This document shows positions 6,833 through 12,293 of a stretch of DNA of 18,667 nucleotides, piece by piece. Every line of letters starts with the position of its first letter. Within the stretch, counting starts at the first letter, position 1. The DNA is taken from the NCBI RefSeq assembly GCF_000725805.1, contig NZ_KL647136.1:1-18667 (forward strand). The letters run 5' to 3'. A program made the position numbers and the translations under genes. The notes beneath the pieces are model-generated. The model saw nothing but the letters and a program-made list of their open reading frames with translations. It was not told where the DNA came from and made no database searches. This stretch comes from Streptomyces xanthophaeus. Lineage in GTDB: Bacteria > Actinomycetota > Actinomycetes > Streptomycetales > Streptomycetaceae.

Positions 6833-7246
6833 ATGAGCACGGCAGAGCGGCAGACCCACGGCACCGACGCACCGGTGAGCGTGCTGGTCTCGCGTGCTTC
6901 CCGGCAGATCTCGGAGCTGGTCCGCGAGGAGATGCAGCTGGCCCGGGCCGAAATGACCGAGAAGGGAAAGCGCTTCGAGAAGGGCGGCGGTCTCTTCGGC
7001 GCGGCGGGCCTGATCGGAATCCTGGCCGCGCAGGCCCTGATCGCCACCTGCATCGCAGCCCTCGCACTGGTACTGCCCGTATGGGCCGCGGCCCTCGTCC
7101 TCACGGGGGTGCTCGCGGTCGCCGCCGGGGTCGCCGCGGTGGCGGGAAAGAAGCAGATCGCCCGAGCGGGCAGCCCCGTCCCGGAACAGACCATCGACAG
7201 CGTGAAGGCCGACTTGGCCGAGATCAAGGAGAAGGCGCACCGATGA
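6833..7246 (+). CDS. Phage-holin-like / DUF1469 (YqjE-type) membrane protein
   Basis: A 137-residue protein. An amphipathic N-terminal helix carries the family pattern VSRASRQISELVREEMQLAR (residues ~19-38), then two membrane helices follow at about residues 55-78 and 80-103 (LIGILAAQALIATCIAALAL, then AAALVLTGVLAVAAGVAAVA). It ends with a charged C-terminal helix (TIDSVKADLAEIKEKA). Databases label these as the phage holin superfamily III or Actinobacterial DUF1469, but there is no phage context here and a role as a stress or envelope membrane protein is more likely. An AGGGTGA element precedes the ATG by seven bases. Its stop overlaps the start of the DUF3618 gene by four bases (ATGA), showing translational coupling. 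Confidence 0.88.
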   Translation: MSTAERQTHGTDAPVSVLVSRASRQISELVREEMQLARAEMTEKGKRFEKGGGLFGAAGLIGILAAQALIATCIAALALVLPVWAAALVLTGVLAVAAGVAAVAGKKQIARAGSPVPEQTIDSVKADLAEIKEKAHR

Positions 7247-7707
7247 CTGACGAATCCCGAACGAATATCGGCACGCCCACCCCCGACGAACTGCGTGAGC
7301 AGGTCGAGCGCACCCGTGACGAACTCGGGCAGACCGTCGAGGCACTGGCCGCCAAGGCCGACGTGAAGGCACAGACGAAGGAGAAGGCAGCCGCCGTGAA
7401 GGAGCAAGCCGCAGAGAAGACCGCCCTCGTCACCGAACAGATCCGCGCGAAGGCCCACCACGCCGCCCAGGTGCTGACGGACAAGGTCCCGGACCCCGTG
7501 CTGCAACGGGCCGCCGAGGCTTCCGAGCGGGTGGCCTCGGCCGCGTCCCGCGCGGGTCGGTCGGCGGCGGAGCAGACCCCTGACGCCGTTCTCGACACGG
7601 CGGGCCGGGCCGCGACCGCGGCGCGCGGCAATCGCGGGCCGCTGCTCGTGGCCGGCGCAACTCTGGCCGTCGGCGTGCTGGTGTGGCGCAGTCGGCGGCG
7701 CCGGTGA
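7243..7707 (+). CDS. DUF3618 domain protein with C-terminal membrane anchor
   Basis: A 154-residue protein. The DUF3618 signature is at residues ~13-50: PTPDELREQVERTRDELGQT, then VEALAAKADVKAQTKEKAA. A long Ala/Lys/Glu-rich amphipathic region resembling LEA-type or coiled-coil helices follows (residues 45-125), and a C-terminal membrane segment (LLVAGATLAVGVLVW) ends in SRRRR. The topology suggests a helical cytoplasmic domain tethered to the membrane. The ATG at 7243 overlaps the stop of the holin-like gene and has AAGGAG 11 bases upstream. The pairing DUF1469-DUF3618 recurs in actinobacteria, so the two proteins probably work together at the membrane; the function is unknown. Confidence 0.88.
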   Translation: MTDESRTNIGTPTPDELREQVERTRDELGQTVEALAAKADVKAQTKEKAAAVKEQAAEKTALVTEQIRAKAHHAAQVLTDKVPDPVLQRAAEASERVASAASRAGRSAAEQTPDAVLDTAGRAATAARGNRGPLLVAGATLAVGVLVWRSRRRR

Positions 7708-8003
7708 AGGCGTCGCCCTGGTCAAGGCGGCCGTCGAGCGCTCCGGCGCCGTGGCCATCCGGCGCATGACGGGCACCTGGCCGGGCGGACCCACCGCCGG
7801 CCAGGGCGCCGCCCGGCCGAAGGACCCGGCCTGCCGCACCGCCCTCAGCCCGCGCCTCCGTCCGCGCCTCCGTCCGCGCCTCCGTCCGCGCCTCCGCTCG
7901 GAGCCGACGTGACCGCCCACTTGAACGGTGGGACCATGGCAAGACCAGCGGTGGGCGTGCCCGGACCGGCGCGCCCGACCCGAGACAGACAGCAGGCCAG
8001 GCC
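7708..8003. other. Gene-free stretch with possible coding remnant and a 12-bp minisatellite
   Basis: About 300 bases lie between the DUF3618 gene and the next gene. One plus frame (GEGVALVKAAVERSGAVAIR at about 7704-7763) looks coding-like but has no start, runs into the 12-bp repeat, and ends without a recognisable domain. It may be a gene remnant or chance GC-frame bias. No promoter could be called with confidence. Confidence 0.4.
7851..7898. repeat. Four tandem copies of a 12-bp unit
   Basis: CGCGCCTCCGTC is repeated at 7851, 7863 and 7875; a fourth copy at 7887-7898 ends in CT instead of TC. The 48-bp tract has a strand-biased pyrimidine-rich composition and lies between genes. It is a typical slippage-prone locus whose copy number may vary between strains. 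Confidence 0.9.
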
Positions 8004-8393
8004 ATGACCAAGCAGCCGAAGCCGTCCCAGCCCAGGCACGGCAAGGGTCCCAGTCGCTTCGAGGGCACCGAGCAGCACGGGTGGTCGCCGGACGTGGACG
8101 AGACCCGTCAGCAGGAGAACCCGAGCGCCCATCGTTCCTTCCATCCCGACACGCACGCGCCCGCCAAGGGCCCAGGTCGGACCGTCTCCGCAGAAGAGGC
8201 GGGAAACCCCCACGGCAAGCCCGTCAAGAGCCACGGCACGCGTGGCGAGGACCAGGGCAAGCCCTCCGGGGAGAAGGGCATGCACGACACGGGCCCGCGT
8301 GGCCGTTCCCAGCGGCCCAGCGGGACGAAGGACGCCTCCGCCTCGACGGGGGTGGATCCTCAGGACCCGCCCGGCAAGCGCAGCGCCGGATAG
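8004..8393 (+). CDS. Hydrophilic, probably disordered protein (129 aa)
   Basis: I do not recognise a domain. The protein has no hydrophobic segment and is dominated by Gly, Pro, Lys, His, Ser, Arg and Asp, with recurring G-K-P/G-x motifs (HGKGPSRFEG, PAKGPGRTV, HGKPVKSHGT, QGKPSGEKG). This composition is like hydrophilins or LEA-type desiccation proteins and predicts intrinsic disorder. Third-position G/C use fits a real gene. The start at 8004 has only a weak AGCAGG nearby. It sits after the holin-like/DUF3618 pair and before the SRPBCC gene, within a group of stress-type genes, so a protective role under osmotic or drying stress is a reasonable guess but not shown. Confidence 0.7.
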   Translation: MTKQPKPSQPRHGKGPSRFEGTEQHGWSPDVDETRQQENPSAHRSFHPDTHAPAKGPGRTVSAEEAGNPHGKPVKSHGTRGEDQGKPSGEKGMHDTGPRGRSQRPSGTKDASASTGVDPQDPPGKRSAG

Positions 8394-8456
8394 CGCCGGG
8401 GCGGCGCCGGGGTGACGCAGCCCCGGCCGAGCCCGTACCGGCAGAAGGAACCTCCC

Positions 8457-8909
8457 ATGGCCGTCCGACATCAGCTGATCCACGCCCGCCCGCGGGCCGT
8501 CTGGGCCGTGCTCGCCGACGCGGGCCTGTACGGGGAGTGGGTGGTGGGCCCGTCCTCGTCCACGCCCCTCGATCACGCCTGGCCCGAGGTCGGCTCCCGA
8601 CTCCGGTACACCGTGCGGCTGGGCCCCTGGTCGACCGAGGGCGTGACGACGGTCCGCCACCAGGAATCCGGCCGGGAGCTGGAACTGGAGGCCTCGTTCA
8701 AGGCCCTGGGCACGGCGAGGATCTTCCTCCAGCTGCGGCCGTGGGGCGAGGAGACCCTGGTCGTCTGCGACGAGCACCCCCTGAGGGGCCTGGGCGGAAC
8801 GCTTCACAACCCCGCCTTCGAAGCCCTGCTCCAGCTCCGGCACAGAGGGATGCTGGCCCGCCTGGCCCGGGTCGTCGAGCAGCAGGACGACGGGGCCCGC
8901 CATGCCTGA
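8457..8909 (+). CDS. SRPBCC-family (START-like) protein
   Basis: A 150-residue protein with the SRPBCC/polyketide-cyclase fold pattern. The N-terminal strand and first helices are HQLIHARPRAVWAVLADAGL, then YGEWVVG. Strand-rich middle segments follow (GSRLRYTVRLGPWSTEGV, ELELEASFKALGTARIFLQL), and a long C-terminal helix (NPAFEALLQLRHRGMLARLA) covers the ligand cavity. The family binds hydrophobic ligands; the ligand here is unknown. The ATG at 8457 is preferred over 8412 because AAGGAA lies nearby at the right distance and the domain starts directly after. It overlaps the following FAD oxidoreductase gene by eight bases, so the two are translationally coupled and may act on the same lipid-like compound. 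Confidence 0.85.
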   Translation: MAVRHQLIHARPRAVWAVLADAGLYGEWVVGPSSSTPLDHAWPEVGSRLRYTVRLGPWSTEGVTTVRHQESGRELELEASFKALGTARIFLQLRPWGEETLVVCDEHPLRGLGGTLHNPAFEALLQLRHRGMLARLARVVEQQDDGARHA

Positions 8910-10491
8910 CGCGGTGGTGATCGGCGCGGGCCCGAACGGGCTGGTGGCGGCGAACGTGCTGGTGGACGCCGGGTGGAGCGTGGAGGTCCTGGAGGCGCAG
9001 CCGGAGCCCGGCGGGGCGGTGCGCAGCGACCGCGGTGTGCACCCCGACTACGTCTCGGACCTGTTCAGCGCCTTCTACCCGCTGGCCGCCGCCTCTCCGG
9101 TCCTGGCCCGCCTCGACCTCACCGCCGAGGGTCTGCGCTGGAGCCACGCCCCGCGCGTACTGGCCCACCCCCTCCTGGACGGCCGGTGCGCCGTGCTCGA
9201 ACGCAGGGTGGGGGAGACCGCGGCCGGGCTGGGGAGCTTCGCGCCGGCCGACGGCGATGCCTGGCGGGGCATGTACGAGGTCTGGAGCAGGGTCGGGCCC
9301 GATCTGGTCCGGGCCCTGTTCACCCCGTTTCCGCCCGTCCGCGCGGGGCTCCGGCTGGCGGCGAGGCTGGGGGCCGCCGACGGTCTCAGGCTGGCCCGGA
9401 ACCTCGCCCTGCCTGTGCGGCGCCTGGGCGAGGAGGAGTTCACGGGGGAGGGCGGCCGGCTGCTGCTGGCCGGCAACGCCCTGCACGCCGACCTGGCCCC
9501 GGAATCCGCGGGCAGCGGCGGCTTCGGCTGGCTGATGTCCATGCTGGGACAGAGCCACGGCTTCCCCGTCCCCGTCGGAGGCGCGGGCGCGCTGACCGCG
9601 GCGCTGGTGAACCGCCTCCGGCGGCGCGGAGGCGTCCTGCGCTGCGGGGAACGCGTCACCTCCGTCGTCGTACGGGGCGGCAGGGCCGTGGGGGTCAGGA
9701 CGGCCGGCGGGGACGACGTCGGCGCACGGCGCGCCGTGCTCGCGGACACCTCGGCGCCGGCCCTCTACCGGGAGCTCGTGGGGGAGGAGCACCTGCCGCC
9801 CCGCCTGCTGCGGGACCTGGAACGCTTCCACTGGGACTTCGCGACCTTCAAGGTCGACTGGGCGCTGACGGCCCCGGTGCCCTGGGCGGCGCCGCGGGCC
9901 GCCGGGGCGGGAACGGTCCACGTGGCCGACGGCGTCGACGGCCTGACCCGGTTCGCCTCCCAGGTCGCCATGGGACAGGTCCCCGACGAGCCCTTCGCCC
10001 TGTTCGGCCAGATGACCACGGCGGATCCCAGCCGTTCACCCGCGGGCACGGAATCGGCGTGGGCCTACACCCACGTGCCGCAGCGCATCACCTCCGATGC
10101 GGGCTCCGACGGCATCACCGGCCGATGGGACGCCCGTGAGCAGGAGGCCATGGCGGACCGGATGGAAGCGCAGGTGGAACGCTTCGCACCCGGCTTCCGC
10201 GCGCTCGTCAGAGCCCGCCGGATCCTGGCTCCCACCACGCTCCAGGCCATGGACGAGAACCTCCACAACGGCGCCATCAACAACGGCACCACCGCCCTGC
10301 ACCAGCAGGCGATCTTCCGGCCCACTCCTGGAACCGGCAGGCCCGAGACGCCCGTCAAGGGCCTCTACCTCGCCTCCGCGGCCGCCCATCCCGGCGGAGG
10401 GGTCCACGGCGCACCGGGCGCGAACGCAGCCCGAGCTGCCCTGCGGGCCCGGGGACTCCACACCCTCCTCCACCGCCCCCGACGTGTCTGA
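8902..10491 (+). CDS. FAD-dependent oxidoreductase, phytoene desaturase/PYROXD2-like
   Basis: A 529-residue flavoprotein. The N-terminal Rossmann motif VVIGAGPNGLVAANVL (GxGxxG at residues 8-13) is followed by the acidic ribose-binding end VEVLEAQPEPGGAVRS. The C-terminal FAD motif has the CrtI form GLYLASAAAHPGGGVHGAPG, with NAARAAL after it. These bracket a variable substrate domain, as in phytoene-desaturase-like enzymes. The substrate is unknown; there is no phytoene synthase or other carotenoid gene nearby, so a carotenoid role is not supported. It is coupled to the SRPBCC gene by an 8-bp overlap. A hairpin at 10514-10549 closes the unit. Confidence 0.9.
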   Translation: MPDAVVIGAGPNGLVAANVLVDAGWSVEVLEAQPEPGGAVRSDRGVHPDYVSDLFSAFYPLAAASPVLARLDLTAEGLRWSHAPRVLAHPLLDGRCAVLERRVGETAAGLGSFAPADGDAWRGMYEVWSRVGPDLVRALFTPFPPVRAGLRLAARLGAADGLRLARNLALPVRRLGEEEFTGEGGRLLLAGNALHADLAPESAGSGGFGWLMSMLGQSHGFPVPVGGAGALTAALVNRLRRRGGVLRCGERVTSVVVRGGRAVGVRTAGGDDVGARRAVLADTSAPALYRELVGEEHLPPRLLRDLERFHWDFATFKVDWALTAPVPWAAPRAAGAGTVHVADGVDGLTRFASQVAMGQVPDEPFALFGQMTTADPSRSPAGTESAWAYTHVPQRITSDAGSDGITGRWDAREQEAMADRMEAQVERFAPGFRALVRARRILAPTTLQAMDENLHNGAINNGTTALHQQAIFRPTPGTGRPETPVKGLYLASAAAHPGGGVHGAPGANAARAALRARGLHTLLHRPRRV

Positions 10492-10513
10492 ACCGTCAGC
10501 ACGGGTCTTTGTC

Positions 10514-10549
10514 GGGGAGCGCGGAGACCCCTGATTCCCCGCGCTCCCC
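10514..10549 (+). terminator. 11-bp hairpin after the FAD oxidoreductase gene
   Basis: Arms GGGGAGCGCGG (10514-10524) and CCGCGCTCCCC (10539-10549) are perfectly complementary around a 14-base loop. It starts 22 bases past the stop codon at 10491. It is GC-rich without a U tract, as expected for this genome type. Confidence 0.75.
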
Positions 10550-10701
10550 CCGCTTTCCAGGGTCGACTGCGCCCGGACGGCAGCGCATGTGGCGAAATCG
10601 CGGTGCATACCCGCCAGTAAGGGGGCTGAACGGTCGCAGATTTGATAGTTCTGGCCTAAGCCGGTGCACCAGTCCTGCCGGCGCGAAAGGGTGTGAGGGC
10701 C

Positions 10702-10872
10702 GTGTTCGAGATCGACCGTCCGAGGATTCTCGTCTGCCCGCACTGCAAGGCCACGGACCAGGACGGTGCGGCCAGGACGCTGTCAGCTGCCGGTGGTGTG
10801 CTGTCGGTGACCTGGCACACCCGTAGCTGTCCGCACCTCGCGGCCGATCTGATCCTCGCGGCCGACCGCTGA
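10702..10872 (+). CDS. Small CxxC protein, putative zinc-binding (56 aa)
   Basis: A GTG-initiated frame reads MFEIDRPRILVCPHCKATDQ at its N-terminus and later VTWHTRSCPHLAADLILAAD. C12-x2-C15 plus H39, C43 and H45 are a plausible zinc-ribbon ligand set. Third positions are strongly G/C. GTG 10693 is an alternative start; AAAGG lies 11 bases before GTG 10702. I know of no named family. It is transcribed towards the metallo-hydrolase gene and their 3' ends overlap by 90 bases on opposite strands, which is a reason for caution: one of the two coding calls may be too long. The upstream 190 bases hold a terminator and probably its promoter. Its function is unknown. Confidence 0.55.
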   Translation: MFEIDRPRILVCPHCKATDQDGAARTLSAAGGVLSVTWHTRSCPHLAADLILAADR

Positions 10873-11826
10873 CCGGGACCGCTCGGCGGCACCCGTAGGC
10901 ATGCCGGGCCGGGACGGGACGGGGTGCAGGCGGTAGGTGGCGCCGTCGGTGCGGACGAGGCCCGCTGTCGGCGGGGGGAAGTGGCTGCCGAGCAGCAGGA
11001 CGTCGGTGTCGGCGAGGTCCGCGAGGAGGCCGCGACGGGTGGCCTCGGCCTGGGAGGGGTCGATGTCCACCTGGCTGTGGATCGCGGGTTCGGCGAGCTG
11101 GACCGGGTGGTGGATGCAGTCGCCGGTGATCAGGGCCGATTCCCCCCGGCTGGTCAGGCGTACGGCGACCTGGCCGGGGGTGTGGCCGGGGGTCGGGACG
11201 AGGGTGATGCCGGGGGCGATGTCCAGCCCGTCGGCGGGTACGTCGACGAGGTCGAGGAGGCCGTGGTCGTGGACGGGGTACACGGAATCGCGGAACATCT
11301 GCTGCCTGTGCTCCTCCATGTCCACGGACGCCCAGTGGTCCCACTCGGTGCGGCTCGCGAGGTAGCGGGCTTCGGGGAAGGTGGGGACCCAAGTTCCCTC
11401 GTGTGACCGGGTGTTCCAGCCGACGTGGTCGGTGTGGAGGTGCGTCAGGATGACGAGGTCGACAGCCTCGGGGGAGAAGCCGGCCTGCTCCAGGCGGCCC
11501 AGGTAGTCGGTACGGAGCCGGTGCCATGCGGGGTTGGCGCGGTCCTTGCCGTTGCCGATGCCCGTGTCGACGAGGATCCGCAGCCCGTCCGCCTCGATGG
11601 CGAAGGTGTGGCTGGCGAGGCGCAGGATCCGGTCGGCTCCGGCGAAGTCCGGCTGCAGCCAGGGGGATTCGGCCACGACGTCGGGCGTTGCCCCGGGCAG
11701 GAGCCAAGGTCCCGTACCCGGGGGCAGCTCCACCTCGTCGATGCGGCGGACGGTGATGTCTCCCACGGTCCATGTGGGGAGGGGGCGCAGCGCTCCGGGG
11801 GTTGGCGCTGTCACGTGCGAGGTCAT
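10783..11826 (-). CDS. MBL-fold (metallo-beta-lactamase-like) hydrolase
   Basis: A 347-residue cytoplasmic metallo-hydrolase. The strand-turn segment FAIEADGLRILVDTGIGNGK leads to the metal-binding motif THLHTDH (H129, H131, D133, H134). Further ligands fall in TPGHTPGQ at about 210-220 and TGDCIHHP at about 235, with a C-terminal GSHFPPP histidine. The N-terminus (VRRIDEVELPPG) matches the group that contains lactonase-like and AHL-lactonase-like enzymes; the substrate cannot be told from sequence. AAGG lies six bases before the ATG. The last ~40 residues (after YRLHPVPSRPG) are Arg/Gly/Thr-rich, unlike the domain, and overlap the opposite-strand small CxxC gene. It is divergent from the amidase operon and shares its operators. 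Confidence 0.88.
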   Translation of the reverse strand: MTSHVTAPTPGALRPLPTWTVGDITVRRIDEVELPPGTGPWLLPGATPDVVAESPWLQPDFAGADRILRLASHTFAIEADGLRILVDTGIGNGKDRANPAWHRLRTDYLGRLEQAGFSPEAVDLVILTHLHTDHVGWNTRSHEGTWVPTFPEARYLASRTEWDHWASVDMEEHRQQMFRDSVYPVHDHGLLDLVDVPADGLDIAPGITLVPTPGHTPGQVAVRLTSRGESALITGDCIHHPVQLAEPAIHSQVDIDPSQAEATRRGLLADLADTDVLLLGSHFPPPTAGLVRTDGATYRLHPVPSRPGMPTGAAERSRSAVGREDQIGREVRTATGVPGHRQHTTGS

Positions 11827-11885
11827 GGGTCGCCTTCTTGCCGGGGAGGAGGGGCGAGGGGCGGGTACGGATGATCGCCACCCCT

Positions 11886-11906
11886 TAACGCTGAGATATT
11901 GCGTTT
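11886..11906. promoter_or_regulatory. Operator O1, TAACGC-N9-GCGTTT
   Basis: Inverted repeat with 6-bp arms at 11886-11891 and 11901-11906 and a 9-base spacer; 11 of 12 arm positions fit the consensus TAACGC-N9-GCGTTA. It lies just downstream of the predicted -10 of the hydrolase promoter, where a bound repressor would block initiation. Presumed target of the local TetR regulator. Confidence 0.75.
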
Positions 11907-11934
11907 AAGGTACGCGCTCGCCGGGCTAACGCAA
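11907..11934 (-). promoter_or_regulatory. Predicted sigma-70-type promoter of the MBL-fold hydrolase
   Basis: On the minus strand, TTGCGT (11934-11929) is followed after 16 bases by TACCTT (11912-11907). This fits the TTGNNN/TANNNT pattern of the main actinobacterial sigma factor. The -35 lies within operator O2 and the -10 abuts O1. Confidence 0.6.
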
Positions 11935-11947
11935 TGGATGAGCGTTA
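11927..11947. promoter_or_regulatory. Operator O2, perfect TAACGC-N9-GCGTTA
   Basis: Both 6-bp arms (11927-11932 and 11942-11947) match the consensus exactly around a 9-base spacer. Its left arm overlaps the -35 of the hydrolase promoter. Centre-to-centre distances are 41 bp to O1 and 31 bp to O3, close to four and three helical turns. Confidence 0.85.
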
Positions 11948-11957
11948 ATGTGTGACT

Positions 11958-11978
11958 TAAAGCGCAATGTTTGCGTTA
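11958..11978. promoter_or_regulatory. Operator O3, TAAAGC-N9-GCGTTA
   Basis: Arms 11958-11963 and 11973-11978 match the consensus at 11 of 12 positions around a 9-base spacer. The right arm provides most of the -35 hexamer of the plus-strand promoter of the amidase operon. Confidence 0.78.
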
Positions 11979-11999
11979 GATGGTCACCTGGCCTACCGT
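11971..11999 (+). promoter_or_regulatory. Predicted sigma-70-type promoter of the AtzG-like/amidase/tetR operon
   Basis: TTGCGT (11971-11976) and TACCGT (11994-11999) are separated by 17 bases, an optimal spacing. Transcription would begin near 12006, inside operator O4, about 90 bases before the first start codon. The -35 is embedded in operator O3. Confidence 0.65.
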
Positions 12000-12003
12000 G
12001 CCC

Positions 12004-12024
12004 TAACGCGAATGTTTAGCTATT
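12004..12024. promoter_or_regulatory. Operator O4, one strong arm (TAACGC) and one weak arm
   Basis: The left arm TAACGC (12004-12009) is perfect; the right arm GCTATT (12019-12024) matches only three of six positions. It sits over the predicted transcription start of the amidase operon, mirroring the placement of O1 on the divergent promoter. It may be a low-affinity or half site. Confidence 0.5.
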
Positions 12025-12095
12025 GGGTGCTCCCGCTTCCTCCCCGCGGGGCCGATGCGGTGCGCAAGTGCCGCTGCCCGGAAAGGACTTCAGCC

Positions 12096-12293
12096 GTGCC
12101 CGTTCCCCCGTTGTCGCCCCAAGGGGCCGCGGAGTCGGCGATGCGCGCCGGCCTGGCCCTCGGCAGCGACAGGCATGCTGCCGTCGCTGCTACGGCGCAC
12201 CACGTCCTCGGCGTCATCAGCAGGCTGCGTGAGCTCGACCTGGCGGAGACCCCGCCGGCCGCCGCCTACCGCGCCGACTCCCAGGGGCGGTGA
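12096..12293 (+). CDS. AtzG-like / DUF4089 small protein, probable amidase partner
   Basis: A 65-residue protein starting at GTG 12096, with an excellent ribosome binding site (GGAAAGGA, seven to eight bases upstream). The longer open frame to 11967 is rejected because it would cover the promoter and operators. The helical region HAAVAATAHHVLGVISRLRE is followed by LDLAETPPAAAYRAD; the last part resembles the E-x-x-P-A-x-x-(F/Y)-R-(P/A) end of AtzG/DUF4089 proteins. Those are GatC-like small subunits that assemble with the AtzE amidase. It overlaps the amidase start (GTGA), so the two are translationally coupled and probably form a complex. The family match is by pattern only; conservation outside the C-terminus is modest. 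Confidence 0.7.
   Translation: MPVPPLSPQGAAESAMRAGLALGSDRHAAVAATAHHVLGVISRLRELDLAETPPAAAYRADSQGR

Noticed and set aside
6833..7246. Prophage holin
   Set aside because: No lysin, tail or integrase genes nearby; coupled to DUF3618 and next to chromosomal stress-type genes, so the holin name reflects the database family only.
7851..7898. CRISPR-like repeat
   Set aside because: Units are 12 bp in direct tandem with no spacers and no cas genes.
8902..10491. Carotenoid biosynthesis gene crtI
   Set aside because: Only the superfamily FAD motifs match; no crtB, crtE or cyclase gene is present in the window.
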